This document shows positions 6,117 to 13,566 of a stretch of 42,608 nucleotides of DNA, piece after piece (the first letter of the stretch is position 1; each line of letters begins with the position of its first letter). The stretch is from a virus: IMG/VR virus record IMGVR_UViG_3300033153_009355, positions 1 through 42,608 of that record; one strand, given 5' to 3'. Position numbers and translations under genes: made by a program. Below the pieces are notes generated by a model, which was not told where the DNA came from, searched no databases, and was given only the letters and a program-made list of their open reading frames with translations.

Positions 6117-6487
6117 TATTTTACCTCCTTTATAGATACCTTTTCAATGCCCCGCTCAAGCTCGCTAATAGTAGCAAACGCCTTTTTGGATAAATCCAAT
6201 CTCCGTCCATGGTTATATAAGCTTTTGCTCGGCCCCCTGTCGGTAACAACCACACACACGGTTTTCCCGTTGCGCAGGTTCGTAACAAAGAGCTTTGTCC
6301 CAAATGGGTAATCCCATGACGCACATGTAAGTTTTTCGTCATCCAACGCCCCCCCGTTTGCCATTATTCCGCTCGTGCCCTCTCGCATACAACTCTCTAC
6401 GCTATACCAAGAGGTTTTTGTTATTACATCAGAGTAGCAATTTTGCCATGACAAAATCAAAAGCACGACTAATAAGCTGATTTTCAT
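6116..6487 (-). CDS. RlpA-like secreted double-psi beta-barrel protein
   Basis: 123 residues from ATG 6487, preceded by a long G run as ribosome site. The signal peptide is MKISLLVVLLILSWQNCYS. The mature part is nearly only the RlpA domain: TKTSWYSVESC, ASWDYPFGTKLFVTNLRNGK (about 58-77), VVVTDRGPSKS (the conserved D-R-G-P) and GRRLDLSKKAFATI. In bacteria RlpA cuts septal peptidoglycan strands lacking stem peptides or binds them. A phage copy could remodel or degrade the wall, or alter division. It is paired with an outer-membrane-like gene 10 bases upstream. The usual lipobox is absent (N before C), so it is probably periplasmic. Confidence 0.8.
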   Translation of the reverse strand: MKISLLVVLLILSWQNCYSDVITKTSWYSVESCMREGTSGIMANGGALDDEKLTCASWDYPFGTKLFVTNLRNGKTVCVVVTDRGPSKSLYNHGRRLDLSKKAFATISELERGIEKVSIKEVK

Positions 6488-6497
6488 ATCCCCCCCC

Positions 6498-7007
6498 CTA
6501 AAATTTATATCCAAAAACAACCATCCAGTTGTTGAATTTTGAATAATCTTCATTAAACCCCATATATGGGGAATTGGTTTCCATATCCATATCGGCGAAG
6601 GTAAATCTTCCCTCGATGATAAATTTCCCGAAGTCAATGCCTGCAAAAACCTTACCGTTGATTTCATTCTCAAGGTCTGCGTCATATTCGTAGTATTCAC
6701 TAAAAAAAGTATAGTAATATCCTACCCCACTCCCAACATAGACCCATTTATCAAAATAAATTTTTCCGGCAATAAACGGATCTACAAGATACGCCATGCC
6801 GATATCCGAAAACCTTGACGCAAAAGTATTTACGCCCGCTTCAATGCCGAAATGCCCCATTTTCTTCTCATAGCTCAACTCAATTACTGGGCTGTCTTTC
6901 ATGCTGTTACCGGTCAAATCGAGGTATCCGGTTTTGACTTTAAAAAAGTCTTCTCCATAGCACGGTGTCGCTATCAAGAGCAATATTAGTAATAGATATT
7001 TCATCAT
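6498..7007 (-). CDS. Predicted outer-membrane beta-barrel protein
   Basis: 169 residues with a signal peptide (MMKYLLLILLLIATPCYG) and a mature part of alternating aromatic/hydrophobic strands (VIELSYEKKMGHFGIEAG, KWVYVGSGVGYYYTFF, GKVFAGIDFGKFIIEGRFTF) that ends in GYKF, a C-terminal Phe as used by the Bam complex. The length suits a barrel of about eight strands. The AGGGGGATG site serves either of two adjacent ATGs. Together with the RlpA-like gene downstream it suggests early modification of the host envelope, for example superinfection exclusion; that role is inference. Confidence 0.7.
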   Translation of the reverse strand: MMKYLLLILLLIATPCYGEDFFKVKTGYLDLTGNSMKDSPVIELSYEKKMGHFGIEAGVNTFASRFSDIGMAYLVDPFIAGKIYFDKWVYVGSGVGYYYTFFSEYYEYDADLENEINGKVFAGIDFGKFIIEGRFTFADMDMETNSPYMGFNEDYSKFNNWMVVFGYKF

Positions 7008-7085
7008 AAATCATCCCCCTGCGTACTATTATTGTCTTTTTTAATAAATAGTTGTGCAAAAATATCCCGCAAATTATAATATCCT

Positions 7086-7271
7086 TTACAATGCAGCCAG
7101 CACCAAAGCTTCAAGCGTATGCAAAATACTTTCATCAACATCACCCCCCTCACGCAATATTTTAATACTTTTTTCAATATCTTTTAATGATTCAAGGCGA
7201 GCTTGGATATATCCGTCATCAAACCCAGCTTCATAACTATCTTCAAATATAACTTTTTTTGATGTTTCCAT
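7086..7271 (-). CDS. Small acidic helical protein, 61 aa
   Basis: The start at 7271 (METSKKVIFEDSYEAGFDDG) was chosen for its GGGGG site; upstream in-frame codons lack one. It has a charged helical body (ARLESLKDIEKSIKILREGG) and a hydrophobic C-terminal helix. No known family. It overlaps the coupled gene upstream by 29 bases. Confidence 0.55.
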   Translation of the reverse strand: METSKKVIFEDSYEAGFDDGYIQARLESLKDIEKSIKILREGGDVDESILHTLEALVLAAL

Positions 7272-7464
7272 AACAAACCCCCTTTTGATTTTTGTAGATA
7301 AGAGACAAGCACATATTAAAATGCCCGACAAGGTGCGGAAAATGTTTTTTTATCTCGCTACAATATATCCCCCTCAATTGATGGATCGGTTTTCTGCTCA
7401 CCCCCTTTATATTGCGATTATTAAGCCACATGATTAGCTCTTTTTTTGTATGCCGCAAATACAT
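7243..7464 (-). CDS. Small basic protein, 73 aa
   Basis: The ATG at 7464 shares its A with the TGA of the membrane gene at 7464-7679 (TGATG) and follows GCGGGG, so it is the coupled second gene of the operon. It begins MYLRHTKKELIMWLNNRNIK and continues with SRKPIHQLRGIYCSEIKK, a short helix-turn-helix-like basic region of the KKELI-x-WL type seen in many tiny phage proteins. The remainder is Cys/Tyr-rich. No function is assigned. Confidence 0.45.
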   Translation of the reverse strand: MYLRHTKKELIMWLNNRNIKGVSRKPIHQLRGIYCSEIKKHFPHLVGHFNMCLSLIYKNQKGVCYGNIKKSYI

Positions 7465-7679
7465 CAGAATAACCCCGCTAACGTTTTTCCGACCTTGACA
7501 ACTGGGACGATCTTCTCCCCCGTTTCGTGCAATCTCTGCCATATATCTTTCGCTGGCTTCGTATCCTTGCCGTTAAATGTTACATTTAGCGTTGCATTAG
7601 TAAAAAACTGATAGACTAAAAATAGCATAAATAGTTTGAATATCAACGAACTCGTGAAAGCTTTGCGTGATTTTTTCAT
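7464..7679 (-). CDS. Small membrane-anchored protein, first leftward gene
   Basis: 71 residues after a strong GGAGGTG site. A basic start (MKKSRKAF) is followed by one transmembrane segment (SSLIFKLFMLFLVYQFF, about 10-26) and a C-terminal soluble part with VVKVGKTLAGLF. It is the first gene after the leftward promoter at 7703-7730 and so probably the earliest made; an exclusion or membrane role is a guess from position. Confidence 0.6.
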   Translation of the reverse strand: MKKSRKAFTSSLIFKLFMLFLVYQFFTNATLNVTFNGKDTKPAKDIWQRLHETGEKIVPVVKVGKTLAGLF

Positions 7680-7702
7680 TTATTTCACCTCCCATCGTTA
7701 GA

Positions 7703-7730
7703 AGTATATCACATATTTTAACTTTGTCAA
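7703..7730 (-). promoter_or_regulatory. Leftward early promoter
   Basis: On the minus strand TTGACA (7730-7725), 16-base spacer, TATACT (7708-7703), with TGA just before the -10 (extended -10). The element ATGTGATATACT is shared base for base with the rightward promoter at 7813-7841. It drives the leftward operon beginning at 7679. Confidence 0.75.
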
Positions 7731-7760
7731 CATTTTTTTTAAAAAAAAATTATAAATTAT

Positions 7761-7778
7761 ATTATACTTCTGTATAAT
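7761..7778. promoter_or_regulatory. Dyad operator candidate between divergent promoters
   Basis: ATTATAC (7761-7767) and GTATAAT (7772-7778) form a perfect 7-bp inverted repeat around TTCT, placed between the two divergent promoters. Its GTATA/TATAC half sites also occur in the palindrome at the MerR-like promoter, so the MerR-like protein is a candidate binder. Confidence 0.45.
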
Positions 7779-7812
7779 AAGCCAAACCCAGAAAAATAAC
7801 TACCCCAAAAAT

Positions 7813-7841
7813 TTGACAAATAGCAAAAGATGTGATATACT
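7813..7841 (+). promoter_or_regulatory. Rightward promoter
   Basis: TTGACA (7813-7818), 17-base spacer, TATACT (7836-7841), with extended -10 (TGA). The leader that follows (7842-8012) holds no gene I can support, only a weak 49-codon hydrophobic frame. It reads into the small gene at 8013. Confidence 0.75.
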
Positions 7842-8012
7842 AATAAAAGCGGAAACTCTTAAAATGTGTATATTATTATATTTAATATTTAAGTTCTTTT
7901 ATATAAGAAACGACTCCTTTCCATATGACTGTATACTTTTATCGTTTCTATGCAGTCTTGATACATTAGCTTTTACGTCTTTATTGCGTTGTATGCGCTT
8001 AAGGAATCGCTA

Positions 8013-8180
8013 ATGTTATGGGAAATTGCATTATTGCGAGAAGCCAGAAAAATCATTCAATTAGGCGGAGAGGTGCGGTTTATCGTTGAGAAACGAGGGG
8101 ATGGGCGGGTGCCTCTCATATTATCTTATCCAAACAATAAAATACGTTGTGATGAGATAAAGATCTTTTCAGAAGATTAA
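8013..8180 (+). CDS. Hypothetical protein, 55 aa
   Basis: Starts at ATG 8013 (MLWEIALLREARKIIQLGGE), seven bases after AAGGA, and continues with VRFIVEKRGDGRVPLILSYP. The mix of one helix and two or three strands looks like a small regulatory or DNA-binding protein but no motif is clear. It is the only gene between the rightward promoter and the hairpin at 8226-8267, so it could be an immediate-early product separated from the late genes. Confidence 0.5.
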   Translation: MLWEIALLREARKIIQLGGEVRFIVEKRGDGRVPLILSYPNNKIRCDEIKIFSED

Positions 8181-8214
8181 AAACTTTTTTAAAAAAATAC
8201 GATACAATAATCGC

Positions 8215-8242
8215 TGACATTACTAAAGCGATACGGTATAAT
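8215..8242 (+). promoter_or_regulatory. Possible late promoter overlapping the hairpin
   Basis: CTGACA (8215-8220), 16 bases, TATAAT (8237-8242). The -10 lies in the left arm of the inverted repeat at 8226-8267, so a protein bound to that repeat would block it. It is placed to start the packaging and structural genes from 8318. Confidence 0.4.
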
Positions 8243-8275
8243 AACCCATGTTATTACCATATCGCTTATTTTTTT
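8226..8275 (+). terminator. Hairpin with T-run: terminator or operator before the late genes
   Basis: AAGCGATACGGTATAATAAC pairs with GTTATTACCATATCGCTT (8226-8245 with 8250-8267) around CCAT, with one mismatch and a 2-base bulge, and is followed by ATTTTTTT. On the plus strand this is a good intrinsic terminator for the 55-residue gene. If so, late transcription needs antitermination or the overlapping promoter. Confidence 0.6.
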
Positions 8276-8317
8276 ATATAACACATTTATAATTAATAAC
8301 TTACAACACAAAAAATT

Positions 8318-8689
8318 ATGAATAATAATCAAGAAAAAGCAAGAGAGAGCAAGAATATAGTAAAAAGGGATAGTAGAGGCCGCATTCTTCCAGGATATTC
8401 AGGTAACCCAAGCGGAAGACCCCCAGGATTAAAGTCTAAAACTACCGAGATAAAGCTCGCCTTCTATGAAGCTTTCGAAAGACTGGGCGGTGTGAATGGC
8501 TTACTGCGATGGATTAAATCAAACGAGGAGCACAAGAAAGATTTTTATAAGATGCTTCTTTCCATACTGCCAAAAGAGATAGACAAGGCCGGGCTTGAGA
8601 ATGTAATAACCGCTACCAACATGATTGTAATACAGAATGATAAAAGAGATCGTATTCAATCTGACAGAGAAGCAAACGATAGCGTATAG
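8318..8689 (+). CDS. Terminase small-subunit-like protein (DUF5681-type)
   Basis: 123 residues with the signature GRILPGYSGNPSGRPPGLKS (about 21-40) followed by TEIKLAFYEAFERLGGVNGL, LRWIKSNEEHKKDFYKMLLS and ILPKE. This DUF5681-type form is found directly before large terminase genes and is taken as a small-terminase analogue that recognises DNA. It overlaps the large terminase by 53 bases, the usual arrangement for the pair. Confidence 0.65.
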   Translation: MNNNQEKARESKNIVKRDSRGRILPGYSGNPSGRPPGLKSKTTEIKLAFYEAFERLGGVNGLLRWIKSNEEHKKDFYKMLLSILPKEIDKAGLENVITATNMIVIQNDKRDRIQSDREANDSV

Positions 8690-9995
8690 GTATCTGACAA
8701 ATGAAGAAAGTTGCTCTGTTTTATTTGGCGGTGCTAAGGGTGGCGGCAAGTCTTATTTTTTATGCGTATGGACTTTATTGTGGACATACCGTTTGATAAA
8801 GCTATTTGGGCTAACAAAGAGTAAATACCCTCTCCCGCTTGGTTTCATAGGCCGTAAAAGAGCGGTCGATTTTAACGATACAACCATGGAAACATTCAAA
8901 AAGGTTGTCCCGGCTCATTTGATTGAAATAAAACCCCATGATAAGGAAATAATATTCGAGGAAACCGCCAAAGTATTATACGGCGGCCTCGATGATGAGC
9001 AGAATATAAATAAGTTTAACTCTGCCGAATTTGCGTTCTTTGCCATAGATCAAGCCGAGGAAACACTACGAAAAGAACTCGCCGTCCTTCGTGCTTCTCT
9101 GCGGTTAACCTACAATGGGATAGCCCCGCCCTATAAAGAGCTTTATACTGCAAACCCTGCAGAATGCTGGCTGAAAGATGATTTTGTCTTGGGCAACAGA
9201 GAGAATGGTTATTTTGTTCCCGCCCTGGCGGATGATAATCCGTACTTGCCGGCAAACTATAAGCAAACCCTGCGAAGTGCTTTCGCCTTTGAACCGGATT
9301 TATTAAAGGCATACCTTGAGGGCGACTGGGATGCTTTTTCCAATATAGAGGACGCTCTTGTAAAAATCTCGTGGGTTAACAAATGCCGGAATAATAATCT
9401 TGGCGAACAAGAAGAAGATGATATCCGCATCGTTTCGGCTGATATAGCTACAAAGCACGGAAGCAACTGCACGGCGATCCTTTACCGCTTTGGGCATACT
9501 ATCGCAAGTATAGAAGAATATCAAAATATGTCCTTGCCGCTTACAACGGGGAATATTCAAAGAAAATATAGAGTTAAAAACGCAAGTTCAGTCGTAATCG
9601 ACAGCGATGGAGTAGGCGAGGGCGTAGGGGATATGCTTACCGAGAAAAAAATCCCCCATTATGAATTTCATGGGGGATATGCTTATCAAGCTATGGATAC
9701 CCAGAAATTCAGAAATCTACGCACGCAATTTTATTGGGTAGTTGCCAAGAAGATGGAGCGGGGACTATATGACTTGTCAAAACTTCCGGATGAGAAATTC
9801 CAGAAGCTAAAAAGCCAGCTCTGCGCAATTAAAGTCAAAAAGCCGGATGGGTTGGGGCGCTTTCAAATAGAGACAAAAGAAGATATGCGGGCAAGAGGGA
9901 TAATGAGCCCGGATATTGCAGACAGCTTAATGATGAGCGAATACGCTTACTGGATGGAAAACTATTCCCACATTCAAGAATACAAATACAGATGA
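8637..9995 (+). CDS. terL: Terminase large subunit
   Basis: 452 residues. The ATPase domain has Walker A GGAKGGGKS (about 31-39), and Walker B FFAIDQAEE (about 134-142). A coupling-type segment (YTANPAECW) follows. The RNase-H-like nuclease domain shows its three acidic sites: VSADIATKHGSN (about 267-278), VVIDSDGVGEGV (about 319-330) and SPDIADSLMM (about 429-438). The enzyme cuts concatemeric DNA and pumps it into the prohead at the portal. A size of about 450 residues fits headful-type P22-like or related enzymes. ATGA overlap links it to the next small gene. Confidence 0.92.
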   Translation: MIKEIVFNLTEKQTIAYRYLTNEESCSVLFGGAKGGGKSYFLCVWTLLWTYRLIKLFGLTKSKYPLPLGFIGRKRAVDFNDTTMETFKKVVPAHLIEIKPHDKEIIFEETAKVLYGGLDDEQNINKFNSAEFAFFAIDQAEETLRKELAVLRASLRLTYNGIAPPYKELYTANPAECWLKDDFVLGNRENGYFVPALADDNPYLPANYKQTLRSAFAFEPDLLKAYLEGDWDAFSNIEDALVKISWVNKCRNNNLGEQEEDDIRIVSADIATKHGSNCTAILYRFGHTIASIEEYQNMSLPLTTGNIQRKYRVKNASSVVIDSDGVGEGVGDMLTEKKIPHYEFHGGYAYQAMDTQKFRNLRTQFYWVVAKKMERGLYDLSKLPDEKFQKLKSQLCAIKVKKPDGLGRFQIETKEDMRARGIMSPDIADSLMMSEYAYWMENYSHIQEYKYR

Positions 9996-10132
9996 GCGTA
10001 AAATCTTTTATAAAAAAGTTTATAGATAAGAAAGCGGACGAACTTGCAGACTATAATCAAGACAGAGAGAATACACATCGGGTAGAATTTGTGGATGGTA
10101 AGCTAAAAATAACAAAATTGGTAAAAACCTAA
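9992..10132 (+). CDS. Small basic protein, 46 aa
   Basis: Starts at 9992 within the terminase stop (ATGA overlap). It begins MSVKSFIKKFIDKKADELAD and ends in a strand pair HRVEFVDGKLKITKLVKT. It is amphipathic and lysine-rich. The tight coupling and complete coverage of the gap support a real gene; function unknown. Confidence 0.6.
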   Translation: MSVKSFIKKFIDKKADELADYNQDRENTHRVEFVDGKLKITKLVKT

Positions 10133-10144
10133 AAGGAGGGTCAT

Positions 10145-10558
10145 ATGCCAAAAATAGTGCCGTTTGGGAATAGAATACTCGTAAGGCGCCGCAAGGTGGG
10201 AGAGAAGGCAGGTTCGCTATATCTGCCCGATAGCGTGAAAGACAGAAATACGGATATAGCTGACGTTATAGAAGTGCCGGAATTAACATTCAGCGATAAA
10301 TATATACTTGATAATGCCGAAAAGGTTATCGGTGTTATGACGGAGAAGGTAAAACAGGGCGACTCGCACGCCCTTACGGCTCTTTTAGAAATAAATCATT
10401 TTGTTAAAATAAAATCAATCAAACCTGGGGATGTTGTTTTCATGTCCAAATATGTGGGGACTACATTCCACGAAACGGGCAAAAACGAAGAGTTAACTCT
10501 CGTATCCGGCGATGATATTATCGGCTATGTTGTGGGGGATAAAAATGGAAAACAATAA
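10145..10558 (+). CDS. GroES-like co-chaperonin
   Basis: 137 residues after AAAGGAGGG. The GroES fold is clear: PFGNRILVRRRKVGEKAG (about 6-23), a mobile-loop equivalent with GSLYLPDS (GroES has GGIVLTGS), then ADVIEVPE, and at the end IKPGDVVFMSKYVGTTF (GroES: VKVGDIVIF) and LTLVSGDDIIGYVV. Between VIEV and IKPGD, where GroES has a short roof hairpin, there is a helical insert of roughly 40 residues (SDKYILDNAEKVIGVMTEKV onwards). Phage co-chaperonins such as T4 gp31 replace GroES to fold large coat proteins in GroEL. Its place between terminase and portal fits that role. Confidence 0.8.
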   Translation: MPKIVPFGNRILVRRRKVGEKAGSLYLPDSVKDRNTDIADVIEVPELTFSDKYILDNAEKVIGVMTEKVKQGDSHALTALLEINHFVKIKSIKPGDVVFMSKYVGTTFHETGKNEELTLVSGDDIIGYVVGDKNGKQ

Positions 10559-10784
10559 CGGAAACGGAAAAAGCCCGATTATTAAGTTTGAATACAATAA
10601 GGAGACAAAACAGATAGAGATTGAGCGGGCGACCAATAACGTGGCTCTGCTCTCTCATATTGTCGCATTGATTAACTATGAGATTATGGAATTGCTTGCT
10701 ATCGCAAAAATGAAGAACGAAGCAAAAAAGAAAACCATCATCAAGGCAACTGGTAACATAATAAACAGATTGCGAGGAAGCTAA
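10545..10784 (+). CDS. Hypothetical protein, 79 aa
   Basis: Starts at ATG 10545 (MENNNGNGKSPIIKFEYNKE) after GGGGGA, overlapping the co-chaperonin end by 14 bases. After a flexible Asn-rich start and a beta pair, residues from about 30 on are helical (NVALLSHIVALINYEIMELL, AIAKMKNEAKKKTIIKATGN). One base separates it from the portal gene. No family recognised. Confidence 0.6.
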   Translation: MENNNGNGKSPIIKFEYNKETKQIEIERATNNVALLSHIVALINYEIMELLAIAKMKNEAKKKTIIKATGNIINRLRGS

Positions 10785-10785
10785 T

Positions 10786-13011
10786 ATGAACGGACTTTTT
10801 GACAATAATTTAAATAATCCCAACTCCCCGATAGTTCCGGATGAAGAAATTAAGCGTGAGATAAACGAAGCCAACGAGAAGGAATATCTTGCAAAAATCA
10901 GCAAAAAGAATAAGAAGGGGCTTATCAAGCTTGATATAATCGAGCGGGAGAGGATAGCAAAGCATATATGCGACTTATATAATCAAAATATATCAAGCCA
11001 TAATGAGAAATGCGACAAAATAGATAAATATGACGAAATATTTAGAATGGTTCCGGAGAATACTGCGGATAGCGATACCCCAAACTACCGGTCTCCGCTT
11101 TCAACGGTAACGCTTGAAACGATACACGCTAACTATATGAATGTATTTTTCACCCCCAAAGATGTGGCAAGGGCGCTGCCCACAGAACCGGGGGATACGA
11201 ATAAGATAAGCAAGCTTGATACTTTCATGAATTGGTCGATGACCAACGAAATGGATTTATTTGCCAATTGCGACAGATTATTCCACTCCTCAAGCAAGAA
11301 CGGCGAAAACCCTTATATGGTGCACTGGGTCAAAGAATACGGGACTGAAATCAAAAAAGAACCAATCATGAACCCCATGAACCCAGGAGAACCATTGCTG
11401 GATGAGGAAACCGGGGAGATCATATATCAAGAGCGCGAGGAGAGCAAAGTTATATATGACGGGCCGAAACTCGAAGTATTCAGCCGTAAAGATTATATTT
11501 TGCCCGAAAATGCTGTCGAAGGCAAAAAACTGGACTGGGAAATGCGGCGTGTTCGTTTAAGCGCCGATACGGTATTGCGTAATGAATTGAAGGGTAAATA
11601 CTATAAGGGCGTATTCGATGAGATAGGCGGCTGGGGCGTAACAAGCGAAGGCGATACACATATAGAAGATAAAGAAGGCAACCAAATACCGCTCGGCAAG
11701 GATGAAAAGATATTTATCATGTTTTTCGGTAATTTGCGGGTAAATGCGATAAAAGACGAAAAAGAAGGCGATGAAGTTTATGAAGAATTGGAAGATGAGT
11801 TTATCGCTGTCGTTGAGATAAAAAGCCAAACATTATGCGAGTTGCGGAAAAATAGGTTTCCTTTCAAGGAAAGGCCTATCGGACTTGATCTATGTATCCC
11901 CGACGATGAAGGCAGAATGGAAGGAACCGGCATAATCGAGTTTATGAGCGGCCCGCAAAGCTGTTATGACGCATTGTATAATCAATATATATTTGGGACA
12001 ACTCAATCCAATAACCCGTTTGGTTTCTTCACGCCATTTGGCAATACGAAGAAGGAGCCCATCAAAGTTAAAAGCGGGACATTATACCCATCTCCAGATC
12101 CGGGGGGGGTCAATATTATAAAGTTGCCGCCTCCGGACAATTCGTTGCTTAAAGCTATGGAAGAGACGAGAAATTGGGCTCAATTGCTTTTCGGGATAAG
12201 CGATTACCAAGCAGGTGTAGAATCGCAAATAGATCCATCGGCTCCTGCCAAAAAGGCAGAAATTGTATTAGCACAGGGCAATGTCCGCTTGAATTTGATA
12301 ATCAAAAGAAAAAATAAGACAATAAAGGATATACTCCGCCGGTGGTTCCTGCTCTATCGTGAAAATATGCCAAAAAATAAGCTAATGAGGATTACCGGAG
12401 AAGAGGGCGGATGGACATTCCAACAGATGACAATCGAGGATTTCAACCTTAAGTCTATCCCGGATTTTGAATTGACGGGTAATATACTAAATGCCAATAA
12501 AACCCTTGAGGCGCAGAAAGCTATTAGTATATACCAGATATTGATACAAAACCCATTCTTTAGCCCGCAGATAAAAGGCGGCGTGCAATCGCTTCACGCT
12601 CTTACTAAATGGCTTATGGATAAACTTGATGAGACCGGAATATCGAGGTTTATCCCACAGCCAAAAGAGATGGTGGCAACGCCCGAAGAAGAAAACGCAC
12701 GCTTTATGCAGGGCGACGAAGGAGACCCGACAGAGGGAGAGGATCACGTCTATCACATAAAAATACACCAACGCTTGCTGTTGGATCCGACAATTGACGA
12801 TAAAATAAAGTCTAATGTTATAAAACATATACAAAAAACAACAGACTTGATGAAAAAAGAGCTAACCGCTCGAATCGTCATGTCGCAAATAGGAGGGGCG
12901 CAAAATGTACCAGTACCCGAAAGAGGAATACCCTCTTCTGGCGGACTTCTTCAAGAGCGAGGAATGGGAACAATTCCGCAAGCTAATAACAGAAACGCTG
13001 TCAATTTATGA
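10786..13011 (+). CDS. Portal protein (P22-like length)
   Basis: 741 residues. It forms the dodecameric ring through which DNA enters and leaves the head. It has an acidic helical N-terminus with HICDLYNQN, a clip/wing region with FSRKDYILPENAVEG and WEMRRVRLSADTV, FPFKERPIGLDLCIPDDEGR and MEGTGIIEFMSGPQSCYDAL (stem helix region), then DPSAPAKKAEIVLAQGNVRL and a long C-terminal helical part with SLHALTKWLMDKLDETG. Length and layout fit podovirus portals of the P22/large type (about 700-750) rather than the 400-500-residue HK97/SPP1 types. A C-terminal GGAQNVP tail follows, possibly a barrel. It overlaps the next gene by 107 bases. Confidence 0.85.
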   Translation: MNGLFDNNLNNPNSPIVPDEEIKREINEANEKEYLAKISKKNKKGLIKLDIIERERIAKHICDLYNQNISSHNEKCDKIDKYDEIFRMVPENTADSDTPNYRSPLSTVTLETIHANYMNVFFTPKDVARALPTEPGDTNKISKLDTFMNWSMTNEMDLFANCDRLFHSSSKNGENPYMVHWVKEYGTEIKKEPIMNPMNPGEPLLDEETGEIIYQEREESKVIYDGPKLEVFSRKDYILPENAVEGKKLDWEMRRVRLSADTVLRNELKGKYYKGVFDEIGGWGVTSEGDTHIEDKEGNQIPLGKDEKIFIMFFGNLRVNAIKDEKEGDEVYEELEDEFIAVVEIKSQTLCELRKNRFPFKERPIGLDLCIPDDEGRMEGTGIIEFMSGPQSCYDALYNQYIFGTTQSNNPFGFFTPFGNTKKEPIKVKSGTLYPSPDPGGVNIIKLPPPDNSLLKAMEETRNWAQLLFGISDYQAGVESQIDPSAPAKKAEIVLAQGNVRLNLIIKRKNKTIKDILRRWFLLYRENMPKNKLMRITGEEGGWTFQQMTIEDFNLKSIPDFELTGNILNANKTLEAQKAISIYQILIQNPFFSPQIKGGVQSLHALTKWLMDKLDETGISRFIPQPKEMVATPEEENARFMQGDEGDPTEGEDHVYHIKIHQRLLLDPTIDDKIKSNVIKHIQKTTDLMKKELTARIVMSQIGGAQNVPVPERGIPSSGGLLQERGMGTIPQANNRNAVNL

Positions 13012-13114
13012 CCAAAAGGTGCATTTAAGAGAGAACAAGACAAGAGAAGTTGATGTCGGTATTTGTATGGGGATAAAATTGATACTCGGTATTGCAGAAG
13101 ATTTTGGGGGTTGA
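12905..13114 (+). CDS. Hypothetical protein inside portal 3' end, 69 aa
   Basis: Has its own AGGAGG site eight bases ahead of ATG 12905 and starts MYQYPKEEYPLLADFFKSEE, with WEQFRKLITETLSIYDQKVH and GICMGIKLILGIAEDFGG. Proteins of this small helical type with a final GIKxIL helix often lie directly after phage portals. The role is unknown; the overlap of 107 bases with portal is large for this genome but the site is strong. Confidence 0.65.
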   Translation: MYQYPKEEYPLLADFFKSEEWEQFRKLITETLSIYDQKVHLRENKTREVDVGICMGIKLILGIAEDFGG

Positions 13115-13115
13115 T

Positions 13116-13313
13116 ATGCCTTGGGATGTCAAGGGGGCGCATAAGCACAAAAAGGGATTGAGCAAGTCGCAAGCGAAGAAGTGGGCGAGAATAGCAAATG
13201 GTGTTTTAAAGACCTGTCTTGCAGAGAACAAAAGCGAAAAAGAATGCGAGGCGAGGGCGATACGCATTGCCAATGCAAGTGTCGGCAAAGGTTCAAGCAG
13301 GCGGAAAAGATGA
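13116..13313 (+). CDS. Small conserved basic phage protein, 65 aa
   Basis: Start at 13116 chosen for the GGGGGT site and because MPWDVKGAHKHKKGLSKSQA is the usual beginning of this type; upstream ATG 13092 lies in the previous gene. It continues with KKWARIANGVLKTCLAENKS and ECEARAIRIANASVGKGS. The motif KKWxxIANxVLxxCL...CExxAIRIAN is common in phage structural modules, similar in style to ChaB-like proteins. Function unknown. ATGA overlap couples it to the next gene. Confidence 0.7.
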   Translation: MPWDVKGAHKHKKGLSKSQAKKWARIANGVLKTCLAENKSEKECEARAIRIANASVGKGSSRRKR

Positions 13314-13480
13314 AAAACAATATAGATTGGTATATAAATGTGGCAATACGGCACGAAATTGAGAGCTTGGACGATAAGTTTACCGGTAATATAGAGTTTC
13401 GCCTTAATTTTAAGAACGGTTCTATTGCCAATATGAACTGCACGAAAAATAAGAGTATTGTCAAGCTGGTTGAGAAATGA
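13310..13480 (+). CDS. Hypothetical protein, 56 aa
   Basis: The ATG at 13310 overlaps the upstream stop (ATGA) with GGCGGAAAAG before it. It starts MKNNIDWYINVAIRHEIESL, continues DDKFTGNIEFRLNFKNGSIA, and ends in a basic tail: one helix then a beta hairpin. No family known to me. Confidence 0.55.
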   Translation: MKNNIDWYINVAIRHEIESLDDKFTGNIEFRLNFKNGSIANMNCTKNKSIVKLVEK

Positions 13481-13566
13481 CGCTTATACAATTCATAATA
13501 GCGTTAGTTCTGATAATAATTCTCTATTTGTTGATAATAATATCATTAAGCAAAGGGGGTGAATAA
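13477..13566 (+). CDS. Single-pass membrane miniprotein, 29 aa
   Basis: Starts with ATGA overlap at 13477 and ends with TAATG at 13566. Almost the whole product is one transmembrane helix (MTLIQFIIALVLIIILYLL), ending SKGGE. The 3' end codes the GGGGGTG site of the next gene. The double coupling supports translation; it may mainly serve to connect translation of its neighbours. Confidence 0.5.
   Translation: MTLIQFIIALVLIIILYLLIIISLSKGGE

Noticed and set aside
6130-6342. Second minus-strand frame inside the RlpA-like gene
   Set aside because: Shadow frame; the RlpA frame has signal peptide, conserved motifs and ribosome site.
7864-8013. Hydrophobic 49-codon frame in the rightward leader
   Set aside because: It ends in TAATG with the next gene but has no ribosome site, and the longer version would start inside the promoter. 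Possible leader peptide but not supported enough to call.
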